Made by a program: the position numbers and the translations under genes. From positions 186,001 to 250,000 of the forward strand of contig JAGYKE010000005.1 in the NCBI GenBank assembly GCA_018401465.1: 64,000 nucleotides of DNA, given 5' to 3'. This DNA is from Aestuariivita sp. Its GTDB lineage: Bacteria > Pseudomonadota > Alphaproteobacteria > Rhodobacterales > Rhodobacteraceae. Shown one piece after another: positions 29,090-37,726 of this stretch; position 1 is the stretch's first letter, and each line of letters starts with the position of its first letter. The notes beneath the pieces are model-generated. The model was not told the origin of the DNA. It ran no database searches and saw only the letters and a list, made by a program, of their open reading frames with translations.

Positions 29090-30129
29090 GGCGCACCGAA
29101 GGCCGCGATGTCGGCCGCCACCAATGCGCTTGGGTCGGCGCCGTCCTGCGCGCGGCGATACCAGCTCAGCGTGGCTTCAACCGCGCGGGCGCTGTTCCAG
29201 CGGGGCGCATAGCCCAGATCGTGGCGTGCCGCCTCGATCCCGAGGGACAGGAGCCCTGCCTCGTGCCGGGCCGAGGGATCCGACGCATCCTCCCACCGCC
29301 CCGGCCAGTGCGTCAGCGCCGCCTCGACCAGCGCGCGGACAGTCATCAGGTCCGCCGGTTCTGGACCGAAGTTGTAGGCTTCGCCCAGCCCCCCCGGCGC
29401 GGTCACCAGCCGTTCAGCCAACCGAAGGTAGCCCGACAGGGGTTCAAGCACATGCTGGAAGGGCCGCACCGCGCGTGGGTTGCGCACCGCGACCGGCCTG
29501 CCCGTCGACAGCGCACGCACGATGTCTGGAACGATCCGGTTTTCGGCCCAGTCGCCGCCGCCGATCACGTTGCCCGCGCGCGCCGAAGCCATCCGCACCG
29601 GGTGGTCTTGGAAGAACGACCGCCGCCACGAGGCGACCGCGATCTCCATCGCCGCCTTGGACGCGCTGTAGGGGTCATGCCCGCCGAGGCGATCGTCCTC
29701 GCGGTAGGGATGGACCCATTCACGGTTTTCGTAGACCTTGTCGGTGGTCACCATCACAACCGCGCAGGGCGCATCCAGCGCGCGCAGTGCCTGCATCAGA
29801 TGCGCCGATCCCATCACGTTGGTGGCCCAAGTCGCCACCGGATCGTCATAGGAGGCCAGAACCAGAGGCTGCGCGGCCAGATGGAAAACAACATCGGGGT
29901 GCACGTCGGCCACACGGGCCGACAGCGCGGCCGCGTCGCGGATGTCGCCGGTTGCATGATCCATACGGCCCGGCAGACCGAGATCGCCGAAGAGACGCTG
30001 ATGCGCCTCAGGCGGCAGGGCAAATCCCGAAACGTCAGCCCCCAGCGACAAGAGCCAGTCGCACAGCCACGCGCCCTTGAACCCGGTCTGCCCGGTGACG
30101 AGAACGCGCTTGCCCGCCCAGAAGGTCAT
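29086..30129 (-). CDS. rfbG: CDP-glucose 4,6-dehydratase
   Basis: Converts CDP-glucose to CDP-4-keto-6-deoxyglucose. The 347-aa SDR protein begins [21 protein letters not shown], whose NAD-binding TGQTGFKG is characteristic of RfbG. Catalytic signatures are [11 protein letters not shown] (Thr-Asp-Lys) and YSASKAA (Tyr-x3-Lys). ATG 30129 overlaps the rfbF stop (ATGA), which excludes the longer frame to 30363. It lies second in the CDP-sugar operon. Confidence 0.93.
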   Translation of the reverse strand: MTFWAGKRVLVTGQTGFKGAWLCDWLLSLGADVSGFALPPEAHQRLFGDLGLPGRMDHATGDIRDAAALSARVADVHPDVVFHLAAQPLVLASYDDPVATWATNVMGSAHLMQALRALDAPCAVVMVTTDKVYENREWVHPYREDDRLGGHDPYSASKAAMEIAVASWRRSFFQDHPVRMASARAGNVIGGGDWAENRIVPDIVRALSTGRPVAVRNPRAVRPFQHVLEPLSGYLRLAERLVTAPGGLGEAYNFGPEPADLMTVRALVEAALTHWPGRWEDASDPSARHEAGLLSLGIEAARHDLGYAPRWNSARAVEATLSWYRRAQDGADPSALVAADIAAFGAP

Positions 30130-30905
30130 GGGCGCAACCGCTCCCACACACGCCAGGGGGCGTTGCCCGAGGCCCAGAGTTCTTCCAGGTAGGTCTTGTC
30201 GCGCAACGTATCCATCGCCTGCCAGAACCCGTCGTGCCGCCAAAGCGCCAGTTGCCGGTCGCGCGCCAGGCTTTCCAGCGGGTCGCGCTCGAACGGGGTG
30301 GCATCGCCCGCGATGCGGTCGATCACGGACGGTTCGCAGACCATGAAGCCGCCGTTCACCCATTGCTTGTCGCCCTTCGGCTTCTCGGTGAAGCTGGTGA
30401 CGCGCGCGTCCTCGACCCCCAGCGCGCCGAACCGGCCCGCGGGCTGGATCGCGGTCAACGTCGCCTCGCAGCCCTGTTCGCGGTGAAAGGCGACAAGCGC
30501 GCCGACATCGACATCGCTCACCCCGTCGCCATAGGTCAGGCAGAAGGTCTCGGTCAAGTGCTGGCGCACGCGGCGGATGCGCCCGCCGGTCATCGTATCT
30601 TCGCCCGTGTCGACAAGGGTGACCTTCCAGGGCTCGGCGCTCTGGGTGTGGACCTGCATGGAATTGTCAGCCAGGTCGATGGTCACATCCGACATGTGCA
30701 GGAAGTAGTTCGCGAAATACTCCTTGATCATGTAGCCCTTGTAGCCGCAGCAGATCACAAAGTCGGTGATCCCGTGGTGGCCATAGATCTTCATGATGTG
30801 CCACAGGATCGGCCGGCCCCCGATCTCGATCATCGGCTTGGGGCGCAGATGCGATTCCTCGCTGATCCGGGTGCCCAATCCCCCGGCTAGGATGACGGCC
30901 TTCAA
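30126..30905 (-). CDS. rfbF: Glucose-1-phosphate cytidylyltransferase
   Basis: Makes CDP-glucose from glucose-1-phosphate and CTP, opening the pathway. The 259-aa protein has the nucleotidyltransferase signature LAGGLGTRI, then [10 protein letters not shown] and the RfbF-specific [14 protein letters not shown] 30905 is the chosen start: it gives MKAVILAGG, the family start, and GGAG lies 8 nt upstream. A frame to 30956 exists but has no better site. First gene of the seven-gene operon. Confidence 0.93.
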   Translation of the reverse strand: MKAVILAGGLGTRISEESHLRPKPMIEIGGRPILWHIMKIYGHHGITDFVICCGYKGYMIKEYFANYFLHMSDVTIDLADNSMQVHTQSAEPWKVTLVDTGEDTMTGGRIRRVRQHLTETFCLTYGDGVSDVDVGALVAFHREQGCEATLTAIQPAGRFGALGVEDARVTSFTEKPKGDKQWVNGGFMVCEPSVIDRIAGDATPFERDPLESLARDRQLALWRHDGFWQAMDTLRDKTYLEELWASGNAPWRVWERLRP

Positions 30906-31213
30906 GATCGCACTCCGACAGGTGACGTTGATTGTCGATACATCCCCTCCGCCCATACCGCAACCGCCCCAAAGGAAAATACCCCCCGGAGGGAGAGGGA
31001 GCTTGTAGCAAGATGCGACTCGAAATCAGGGCCCCGCCGCTCCGCGCCACACAAATTAATTTACTTCAGCTCTTATCGATAAATTGAAAACCGCCACCAA
31101 TCGGCCGCTAAAACGAAGGCAATCAAGTCAAAGCCATAACTCATTCAACCAAAGCGTGGAGAACATAAATTACAATTCTGCAGCCCGCCACCAATCTGTT
31201 CCCTCGCACTGAA
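30906..31213 (-). other. Non-coding region upstream of the CDP-sugar operon
   Basis: These 308 nt separate rfbF from the AT-rich exported-protein gene. The left 140 nt are GC-rich; from about 31050 the base composition turns sharply AT-rich. It should hold the operon promoter, reading left. I see AT-rich blocks (31050-31080) but no confident -35/-10. The perfect 12-nt palindrome TGAACTAGTTCA at about 31209-31220 spans the stop codon of the next gene. No ORF or RNA recognised. Confidence 0.4.
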
Positions 31214-32281
31214 CTAGTTCACAGCATAGCAACCCTTCAAGTTCACGATATTCCCACCCTTGAAACATGCCATCTTAATCTCAGCCCCCCTCTGAACAGT
31301 GCTATTGAAATATATTTCGCTCCCCTTGATCTGCAACTCCATCATGTTTCTGACAACACAATTGTTACCGTAAACGCAATCATTGAAGTTTGCGCCGTCC
31401 ATATAGTACTCCACAGAAATAGTATTTGCAAACATCGTTCCAGCCCTGCCTTGGCTCACCGAGCACCAGGACTTATCAGGCGAATCCACGGCATACTCTT
31501 CCGTCATCAGCACTAAAGTATCATACCCCCAATCACCAAAGTAATCCCCAATCACATCATTGCAATCGTAATAATCGAACGATTCAGAGATGTGCACAGG
31601 TTGCGAATCCAGCCGTCCTGCCGCTGAAATTTTAAACAAATAATTCCTCTCAGCCCCATCTGCGGCTTTGCCTACTTTTGGCGCTTCGGGGGTAACAGGA
31701 CTGGATTTGGCATTGGGAAATGCTGACTCAATGTAATCGATAAAGTATACAAAGTTTCCGTGTCTAGTCTGCCCATCGACAACCGCATCACATGAATAAA
31801 CAGTTTCAACACTGTCCTGCACATGCTTAATTCGAAGCTGGTTATGCTTGACATCAATTGCGATGCTTTCAATAACCTTATTCTCATCAATTAAACCTTG
31901 AGGATCATTGGATATGTAGGAAAAATCCACATAATTCTTATCATCAATGCCAAACAATAGCCAATCATTAATCCTCTCGGAATTGAAATCATAATTCAAA
32001 ACCAAAAACGGAAAAGCTTGAATGGCCCCATCATATCCATCCAGGGACGCCAAAGAAATAGGCGAATCAACGCGAGACTGCAAAACGAAAAAATCTCCAC
32101 TATCATTAAGTCTGGAGTTTTCCGTTGACGTTTGGCATTGCCACATGTCGTACAGATTGTAAAACTCCGATTCGCCGTCAGCCAACAATGGCGAAGACGA
32201 AACGATTACGAGCCCCGCCAGCAAGACACTCCACTTCAAGGTTGGGTCCGCCAGGTTTTCCATCTTTAATTGATTTCGCAT
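31214..32281 (-). CDS. Exported cysteine-rich protein of unknown family (AT-rich gene)
   Basis: A 355-aa protein with an N-terminal signal peptide: hydrophobic VLLAGLVIVSSSPLLA (about 19-35) ends in a likely signal-peptidase site before DGESEF. The mature part is acidic, rich in Asp, Asn, Tyr and Phe, with eight cysteines, which suits up to four disulfides in the periplasm or outside. No domain is recognised. ATG 32281 has AAGGACGTGAG upstream. The gene is visibly AT-richer than its neighbours, with AT-ending codons. It sits between the glycan operon and an IS remnant, all signs of foreign origin. Function unknown. Confidence 0.7.
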   Translation of the reverse strand: MRNQLKMENLADPTLKWSVLLAGLVIVSSSPLLADGESEFYNLYDMWQCQTSTENSRLNDSGDFFVLQSRVDSPISLASLDGYDGAIQAFPFLVLNYDFNSERINDWLLFGIDDKNYVDFSYISNDPQGLIDENKVIESIAIDVKHNQLRIKHVQDSVETVYSCDAVVDGQTRHGNFVYFIDYIESAFPNAKSSPVTPEAPKVGKAADGAERNYLFKISAAGRLDSQPVHISESFDYYDCNDVIGDYFGDWGYDTLVLMTEEYAVDSPDKSWCSVSQGRAGTMFANTISVEYYMDGANFNDCVYGNNCVVRNMMELQIKGSEIYFNSTVQRGAEIKMACFKGGNIVNLKGCYAVN

Positions 32282-32435
32282 CTCTCACGTCCTTCTGAAG
32301 TTGATTTATAAATAGAAATTCCTAATCATCTTGGCGAAAACACTTAAGATATGTAACTTTAGTATTTGAAGCTAGAGCTGAATTCCGACATGTCAATTTA
32401 TTTAAGTTGCTTTTTCCTGCAAAAACCGCACGCTC

Positions 32436-32967
32436 TGAACTACTCCCCATCTCTTGAACAGATTTCCGGCTGGTTGAAGCTACTGCCTGCACCTGCTGGT
32501 CAGTTTCGATTGCGTTGAAGTAGACCACGGCGGGCGGTTGACCGCCATGTGCAGTGTGAGGGCATTCATGTTTGTAGAAGGTGATCCAGCGGCTCACTTG
32601 CCGGTTCAGGGCTTCAGCTTTCTGGACGAAAGATCGTTGACCACAGCCAGATCCCCGATCTTCGCATGCAGCGATCGCACAGTGTCCTCATCGATCCCAG
32701 GCGCATTCTTGCGGCCCCGCACGAAGATGTCGGTCGAACCATCCACAAGGGCCTTCTTAGTTTAGTTAATCTTCGTCGGATGCAAGCCGTATTTGGCGGC
32801 CAAGTCCGACACAATACGCCCACCTTTCACGGCTTCCAGTGCCCCATGAGCTTTGAGCGCCAGTTATGATTCCTGCGTTTCTTCATGTTCTGATCTCGTC
32901 GTCCTCGGAGACCAGCAGACATCAGATCGAAGCTTCCGACGCTGTCCGATTTTCGGTGAGCTGTTCA
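32436..32967 (-). mobile_element. Degenerate, internally deleted IS3-family insertion sequence
   Basis: About 532 nt bounded by imperfect inverted ends that share TGAAC-N2-CTC-N-CC (32436 inwards and, on the minus strand, 32967 inwards). Inside, on the minus strand, an OrfA-like reading gives LEAVKGGRIVSDLAAKYG and DEDTVRSLHAKIGDLAV. An OrfB tail gives EALNRQVSRWITFY and AHGGQPPAVVYFN. The middle of OrfB is gone. No target-site duplication was found. The flanks (32282-32435 and 32968-33051) show no gene; the left is AT-rich. Confidence 0.75.
32447..32886 (-). pseudogene. IS3-type transposase remnant (orfA fused to orfB tail)
   Basis: Read leftwards from ATG 32886 (MKKRRNHNW). A frameshift near codon 10-11 is needed to reach the orfA frame. 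That frame has an in-frame TAA at 32764-32762 (after HPTKIN) and a TGA at 32608-32606. At the same point the orfB frame takes over (EALNRQVSRW...). The OrfB catalytic DDE core is missing, so it is inactive. The close match of the two ends suggests deletion between short repeats. Confidence 0.75.
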
Positions 32968-33051
32968 AATAGTAACAGGAAACGCGGCGAGCATGTCAAA
33001 ACTGTCAGTCCATAGTGTCAACACATACGGCCTCTGCTACGGTTCCACCAC

Positions 33052-33086
33052 GCAAAGAAAAAGGGCTGCGAAGAACGCAACCCTTT
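33052..33086 (-). terminator. Rho-independent terminator after rpsI
   Basis: On the minus strand AAAGGGTTGCG-TTCTT-CGCAGCCCTTT forms an 11-bp stem (one G-U pair) at 33060-33086, followed by a U-rich TTCTTT. It lies 31 nt past the rpsI stop and would end the rplM-rpsI transcript. Confidence 0.85.
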
Positions 33087-33116
33087 GTTTTGTGTCGAAA
33101 AATGTATAGTTCTCTA

Positions 33117-33596
33117 TTAGCGCTTGGAGAACTGGAAGCTGCGGCGGGCCTTCGCCTTGCCGTATTTCTTCCGTTCCACCACGCGGCTGTCGCGGGTCAG
33201 GAAGCCTGCCGCCTTCAGCGCGCCGCGCAAGGAGGGATCGTACAGCTGCAGCGCTTTTGACACGCCGTGCTTGACGGCACCCGCCTGCCCCGACAGACCG
33301 CCGCCCTTGACTGTGGCGACGATGTCGAACTGACCGGTCGTGTTGGTGATCGTGAAGGGCTGCGCGAGGATCATCTGCAGCACGGGGCGCGCGAAGTATT
33401 CGTTCTGCGGCTTGCCGTTCACGGTGACCTTGCCGGAACCCGGCTTGATCCAGACGCGGGCGACCGCATCCTTCCGCTTGCCGGTGGCATAGGAACGGCC
33501 CTGCGCGTCGCGCACCGGTTCACGGGGCGCGGCTTCGACGGGCTGGACGCTGGCGACTGCGCTCAGGTCTTCGAGGGTGTTGATCTGATCGGCCAT
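33117..33596 (-). CDS. rpsI: 30S ribosomal protein S9
   Basis: A component of the small-subunit head whose C-terminal tail reaches the P-site tRNA. The 159-aa protein has the S9 core ([19 protein letters not shown], then [14 protein letters not shown]) and the conserved basic end RRSFQFSKR. An N-terminal extension of about 35 acidic residues is usual in alphaproteobacteria. It lies 5 nt downstream of rplM, forming the usual L13-S9 operon, and ends at a strong terminator. Confidence 0.97.
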   Translation of the reverse strand: MADQINTLEDLSAVASVQPVEAAPREPVRDAQGRSYATGKRKDAVARVWIKPGSGKVTVNGKPQNEYFARPVLQMILAQPFTITNTTGQFDIVATVKGGGLSGQAGAVKHGVSKALQLYDPSLRGALKAAGFLTRDSRVVERKKYGKAKARRSFQFSKR

Positions 33597-33601
33597 CGGT
33601 T

Positions 33602-34060
33602 TCAGCTCCGGGTGTTTTTCTTGTTCATGGACTTCACGTCCAGAACTTCGGGCGACTGGGCGTCATGGGGATGCGCGGCACCTGCGTAGATGCGCAGGTT
33701 GGTCATCTGCTGGCGGCTGAGCGGCCCGCCCGGGAGCATGCGCTTGACCGCCTGCAGAACGACACGCTCGGGATGCGCGCCCTCGAGGATCTGCTGCTTG
33801 GTGCGCGACTTGATGCCGCCCGGATGACCGGTGTGCCAGTAGAAATGCTCTTCCCGCTTGCGGCCGGTGATCTGCACCTTGTCGGCGTTGATGATGATCA
33901 CGTTGTCGCCCATGTCCATGTGGGGCGTGAAGCTGGGCTTGTGCTTGCCGCGCAGGCGCATGGCGACGATCGAGGCAAGACGACCCAGAACCACGCCTTC
34001 GGCGTCGATCAGGATCCACTTCTTGTCGATGTCCGCCGGGGTAGCCGTAAAGGTTTTCAT
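33602..34060 (-). CDS. rplM: 50S ribosomal protein L13
   Basis: A 152-aa early-assembly protein of the large subunit, with the signature [16 protein letters not shown] and the conserved [17 protein letters not shown] 34060 gives [10 protein letters not shown], the usual start; a frame to 34147 would run into the promoter. It is the first gene of the rplM-rpsI operon, with a good sigma70-like promoter at 34124-34152. Confidence 0.97.
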   Translation of the reverse strand: MKTFTATPADIDKKWILIDAEGVVLGRLASIVAMRLRGKHKPSFTPHMDMGDNVIIINADKVQITGRKREEHFYWHTGHPGGIKSRTKQQILEGAHPERVVLQAVKRMLPGGPLSRQQMTNLRIYAGAAHPHDAQSPEVLDVKSMNKKNTRS

Positions 34061-34123
34061 GGCAGGATCGTCCTTGAAGATGAAAAGCGCGCCGCCAAGG
34101 GCGCACCCGAATTCGATTGCGGG

Positions 34124-34152
34124 GAGATACGGGGCTTCCCGGACCACGTCAA
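34124..34152 (-). promoter_or_regulatory. Sigma70-type promoter of rplM-rpsI
   Basis: On the minus strand TTGACG (34152-34147), a 17-nt spacer and TATCTC (34129-34124) lie 64 nt before the rplM ATG. Spacing is ideal and the -35 is 5/6 to consensus, giving a leader of about 55 nt. Confidence 0.6.
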
Positions 34153-34162
34153 GACAGTTGCG

Positions 34163-34225
34163 CCCGAAATATTAAAGCCTTTTCAATGACTTGAAAAATA
34201 GGTATATAGATACCCCAATTTCGGG
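34163..34225. repeat. Cluster of three inverted repeats in an AT-rich spacer
   Basis: An outer pair CCCGAAAT (34163-34170) / ATTTCGGG (34218-34225) encloses two perfect small hairpins: TTTTCAA-TGAC-TTGAAAA (34180-34197) and GGTAT-ATAG-ATACC (34201-34214). They lie between the thioesterase stop and the rplM promoter, so they may end thioesterase transcription or bind a regulator. Function unproven. Confidence 0.5.
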
Positions 34226-34663
34226 TCATTCCCGCTGGGGCGGAATCGCATAGGTCATGCTGGCCCGCGCCACAATCTCCTCGCGCCCTTCGGACCGGAT
34301 CAGCACATCGCCCACCGCCAGAAGACGGCCCAGCTTGAGCAGGCGCCCTTCGGCCAGCAGATCGCGCCCCGCTTCGGGCTTGCGCATGAAATCGACCGCA
34401 GACGAGGTCGTCACCGCCAGCGGCACCCGCCCGATCATCGACAGAACCATCGCATAGACAGCCACATCGGCGAGCGAGAACATCGCAGGCCCCGACACCG
34501 TGCCGCCCGGGCGCAGGTGATGGTCGCGCACGTTCAGGCGCATGGTGATCGTGCCCGGGGCCAGCGCATCCACCCCGAATTCGCCGCGCACCTGGGGAAA
34601 GACCTCGTCCAGATAGGCCGAGAGTTCCTCTGTCGTCATCGCCAGCGAGCGTGTCGTTGCCAT
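34226..34663 (-). CDS. PaaI-like hotdog-fold thioesterase
   Basis: A 145-aa single hotdog domain, likely a thioesterase on acyl- or aryl-CoA. The region LRPGGTVSGPAMFSLADVAVYA (split as a helix with the usual G-x2-SGP-x4-D pattern) matches the PaaI/4HBT family, with Asp in the active-site helix. ATG 34663 has GGAGGAAGG just upstream. It is divergent from an enoyl-CoA hydratase gene 57 nt away, suggesting a common link to acyl-CoA metabolism. Confidence 0.82.
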   Translation of the reverse strand: MATTRSLAMTTEELSAYLDEVFPQVRGEFGVDALAPGTITMRLNVRDHHLRPGGTVSGPAMFSLADVAVYAMVLSMIGRVPLAVTTSSAVDFMRKPEAGRDLLAEGRLLKLGRLLAVGDVLIRSEGREEIVARASMTYAIPPQRE

Positions 34664-34720
34664 GCCTTCCTCCCCTTGCTGTTTGCCGCTAACCTTGCCG
34701 CCAAAGAAGCGGAGGGCAAG

Positions 34721-35506
34721 ATGTCACTTCTGGAACGTCACGACACGGGCGCGGTCGCACATCTGCACATGAACGCGCCCGAACGGCTCAACGCGCTGTC
34801 GGACGAAATGCTGGCGGCCCTTCAGGCCCAGTTCGACGCGCTGGCCGAAGACCGCAACATCCGCGTGGTGATCCTGTCGGGCGCGGGCAAGGCCTTCTGC
34901 GCGGGCCATGACCTGAAGCAGATGACGCAAGGCCGGCAGGCAGAAGACGGCGGGCAGGCCTATTTCAAGGATCTTTTCGACCGCTGCGCAAAGATGATGA
35001 CGACGATCCGCCGCCTGCCCCAGCCGGTCATCGCCCGCGTGCATGGCATCGCCACGGCGGCGGGCTGCCAGCTTGTGGCCAGCTGCGATCTGGCCGTCGC
35101 AGCCGAAGGCACCCGCTTCGGGGTGAACGGGGTGAATATCGGGCTGTTCTGTTCCACGCCCATGGTGGCGCTGACCCGCAATATCGCGCGCAAGCACGCC
35201 TTCGAGATGCTGACCACCGGCCAGTTCATCGACGCCACCCGCGCCCGCGACATTGGCCTTGTGAACCGGGTCGTGGCATCCGACGCGCTGGAGGACGAAA
35301 CGCAGGCACTGGCCGACCAGATCGCAGCCAAGCTGGGCGCGGCCGTGCGCATCGGCAAGCGCGCCTTCTACGACCAGATGGAAATGACGCTTGATCAGGC
35401 CTATGCCTTCACCGGCGACGTGATGGTCGAGAACATGCTGTATCGCGACACCGTGGAAGGCATCAGCGCCTTCCTGGAAAAGCGCGACCCCGACTGGAAA
35501 CAATAG
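34721..35506 (+). CDS. Enoyl-CoA hydratase/isomerase family protein
   Basis: A 261-aa crotonase-fold protein. It has the oxyanion-hole segments AFCAGHDLKQM (about 59-69) and HGIATAAGCQLVASCDL (about 109-125). The site for the second catalytic residue is occupied by a Cys/Ser-containing segment (GLFCSTPMVAL) rather than Glu, so true hydratase activity is uncertain. ATG 34721 follows GGAGGGCAAG. A single gene; the next feature is a structured hairpin. The acyl substrate is unknown. Confidence 0.85.
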   Translation: MSLLERHDTGAVAHLHMNAPERLNALSDEMLAALQAQFDALAEDRNIRVVILSGAGKAFCAGHDLKQMTQGRQAEDGGQAYFKDLFDRCAKMMTTIRRLPQPVIARVHGIATAAGCQLVASCDLAVAAEGTRFGVNGVNIGLFCSTPMVALTRNIARKHAFEMLTTGQFIDATRARDIGLVNRVVASDALEDETQALADQIAAKLGAAVRIGKRAFYDQMEMTLDQAYAFTGDVMVENMLYRDTVEGISAFLEKRDPDWKQ

Positions 35507-35584
35507 CGCCGGTTTGTTTCTAGCTTGGCTGTTCCCTTTCGGGCGGGAATATGGCAAGAAGGTGTCATCGAAGGCGAAAGCTTA

Positions 35585-35658
35585 CCAAGGCCGCCGCGGT
35601 AGACCGGTCCCTCCAGCCGAACTCTCACTCGGCGCTGACAGGTCCCGCGGCGGCCTTG
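35585..35658 (+). ncRNA. Long nested hairpin: candidate structured RNA or terminator
   Basis: A perfect 14-bp stem CAAGGCCGCCGCGG (35586-35599) / CCGCGGCGGCCTTG (35645-35658) encloses 45 nt. Those refold as GACC/GGTC (35602-35605 / 35641-35644) and CAGCCGA/TCGG-CG-CTG, so the whole forms one rod. The sequence after it (TGTGGTTTT) is only moderately T-rich. It lies between the enoyl-CoA hydratase stop and trmFO. No known RNA family was recognised. Confidence 0.4.
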
Positions 35659-35710
35659 TGGTTTTCCGGACCGCTTGCATGGACGCCCTGCCCGGTCTAG
35701 ATCGCAAGGC

Positions 35711-37072
35711 ATGGACAGAACCCTGAACATCGTGGGCGGCGGTATGGCAGGCGCCGAAGCGGCCTGGCAGGCCGCGAAATTGGGCATCGACGTGGTCATC
35801 CACGAAATGCGGCCCGAGGTGAAGACTTTCGCGCATCGCACCGGATTCCTTGCGGAAATGGTATGTTCGAATTCCTTCCGTTCGGATGATGACGAACAGA
35901 ACGCCGTGGGCCTGCTGCATTGGGAAATGCGCGCGGCAGGCGGGCTGATCATCACCACCGCCGACCGCCACCGCCTGCCTGCGGGCGGAGCGCTGGCCGT
36001 GGATCGCGACCCCTTCGCCGAAGCGGTGACCGCCATGCTGCAGTCCCATCCCCGCATCCGCATCAGCCACCATGAGATCACCGCGCTGCCCGCCAGCGGC
36101 CACTGGATCATCGCGACCGGTCCGCTGACATCCACCGCCCTGGGCGCGGCCATCGCGCAGGAAACCGGGTCGGATGCGCTTGCCTTCTTCGACGCCATCG
36201 CGCCCATCGTTCACGCAGACACGATCGACATGGGGGTGGCGTGGCGGCAATCGCGCTACGACAAGGGCGACACGGAAGAGGAACGCACCGCCTATATCAA
36301 CTGCCCCATGACCAAGGCGGAATACGAGGCCTTCATCGACGCGCTTCTCGCCGCCGACAAGACCGAGTTCCGCGAAGGCGAGACCGCGGGCTATTTCGAC
36401 GGCTGCCTGCCGATCGAGGTCATGGCCGAACGCGGCCGCGAAACCCTGCGCCACGGACCGATGAAGCCTGTCGGTCTGACCAATGCCAATGACCCGGCCA
36501 ACAAGCCCTATGCGGTCGTGCAGCTGCGGCGCGACAACGCGCTCGGCACGCTCTACAACATCGTGGGGTTCCAGACCAAGATGAAGTATGGCGCGCAAAC
36601 GTCTGTCTTCAAGATGATTCCCGGGCTGCAGGAGGCATCTTTCGCGCGCCTTGGTGGCATTCACCGCAACACCTTCATCAACGCGCCCCGGCTGCTTGAT
36701 GCGCATCTGCGGCTCAGGTCGCGGCCGCATATCCGCTTTGCGGGCCAGATCACCGGCGTCGAAGGCTATGTCGAAAGCGCCTCGATGGGGCTTCTGGCCG
36801 GGCGCCTTGCCGCAGCCGAAATCCTGGGGCGCGACCTGCCGCCGCCGCCGCCCACCACGGCGGTGGGCGCGCTGGTCACCCACATCACCGGCGGCGCGGA
36901 CGCAAAGACCTTCCAGCCCATGAACGTGAACTTCGGCCTCTTCCCGCCGCTTGACGACGCGCGCGGCGGACGTCGGGGTCGCCGCGACCGCTACAAGGGC
37001 TATACCGACCGGGCCAAAGCGGATTTCCACGGCTGGCTTTCCGCGCAGGACGCAGCCCTTTCCGTCGCCTGA
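35711..37072 (+). CDS. trmFO: Methylenetetrahydrofolate--tRNA-(uracil-54-C5)-methyltransferase
   Basis: Folate- and FAD-dependent enzyme that makes m5U54 in the tRNA T-loop. The 453-aa protein starts at ATG 35711 ([16 protein letters not shown]) with FAD motif [14 protein letters not shown]. It also has [11 protein letters not shown] with the catalytic Cys region, [12 protein letters not shown] and, near the C-terminus, [14 protein letters not shown], all TrmFO hallmarks. Alternative ATG 35675 would enter the hairpin tail region. A methyltransferase gene follows 42 nt on. Confidence 0.95.
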   Translation: MDRTLNIVGGGMAGAEAAWQAAKLGIDVVIHEMRPEVKTFAHRTGFLAEMVCSNSFRSDDDEQNAVGLLHWEMRAAGGLIITTADRHRLPAGGALAVDRDPFAEAVTAMLQSHPRIRISHHEITALPASGHWIIATGPLTSTALGAAIAQETGSDALAFFDAIAPIVHADTIDMGVAWRQSRYDKGDTEEERTAYINCPMTKAEYEAFIDALLAADKTEFREGETAGYFDGCLPIEVMAERGRETLRHGPMKPVGLTNANDPANKPYAVVQLRRDNALGTLYNIVGFQTKMKYGAQTSVFKMIPGLQEASFARLGGIHRNTFINAPRLLDAHLRLRSRPHIRFAGQITGVEGYVESASMGLLAGRLAAAEILGRDLPPPPPTTAVGALVTHITGGADAKTFQPMNVNFGLFPPLDDARGGRRGRRDRYKGYTDRAKADFHGWLSAQDAALSVA

Positions 37073-37114
37073 AGGCACTGGACGCCCGGCCCGCGGCAGG
37101 CATAGTCTCGGACC

Positions 37115-37726
37115 ATGGAACAGAGCTTTCTCGACAAGGTCTACAAGGCGCGCACCGCGGACGAGACGCGCGTGCTTTATGACGACTGGTCCACCACCTA
37201 TGACGCCGAAGTGACGGAAAACGGCTATGCCACCCCTCCCCGCTGCGCGGCGGCGCTGGCGCGCTTCGTGGCCCCTGACGCCCCGATCCTCGATTTCGGC
37301 TGCGGCACTGGCTTGTCGGGGCTGGCGCTGCGCGGCGCGGGCTTCACCAGCATCGACGGCGTCGATCTCTCGCCCGAGATGCTCGCGCGGGCGCGGGACC
37401 GGGGCCTTTACCGCGCGCTCCGGCAAATCGCGGCGGATGAACCGCTGGGCATCGCACCGGGCGACTACGCCGCCATCGCGGCCATCGGCGTGATCGGCGC
37501 GGGTGCCGCCCCCATCGCCGTCTTCGACCGGCTGATGGAGGCGCTGGCCCCCGGCGGGCATCTGGTGCTGTCCTTCAACGACCACGCGCTGTCCGACCGC
37601 GCCAACGAAGCGCGTCTCGCCCATTGGGTGGCGGCGGGCTGCGCGCGCGAGGTCTTCCGCGAATACGGCCCCCACCTGCCGAAGCGCAACCTCAACTCCA
37701 ACGTCTATGTCCTTGAACGGACGTGA
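37115..37726 (+). CDS. Class I SAM-dependent methyltransferase
   Basis: A 203-aa small methyltransferase with SAM motif ILDFGCGTGLSGLAL (about 58-72) and GVDLSPEML. It also has the post-motif AIAAIGVIGAGAAP and ALAPGGHLVLSFND, typical of the UbiE/Methyltransf_25-11 fold. Its stop overlaps the gluQRS start (GTGA), so they are coupled. The substrate is not evident; a link to tRNA modification (trmFO and gluQRS next to it) is possible. Confidence 0.82.
   Translation: MEQSFLDKVYKARTADETRVLYDDWSTTYDAEVTENGYATPPRCAAALARFVAPDAPILDFGCGTGLSGLALRGAGFTSIDGVDLSPEMLARARDRGLYRALRQIAADEPLGIAPGDYAAIAAIGVIGAGAAPIAVFDRLMEALAPGGHLVLSFNDHALSDRANEARLAHWVAAGCAREVFREYGPHLPKRNLNSNVYVLERT

Noticed and set aside
32538-32765. 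75-aa plus-strand ORF in the IS remnant
   Set aside because: It is antisense to the recognisable transposase fragments and has no similarity to anything.
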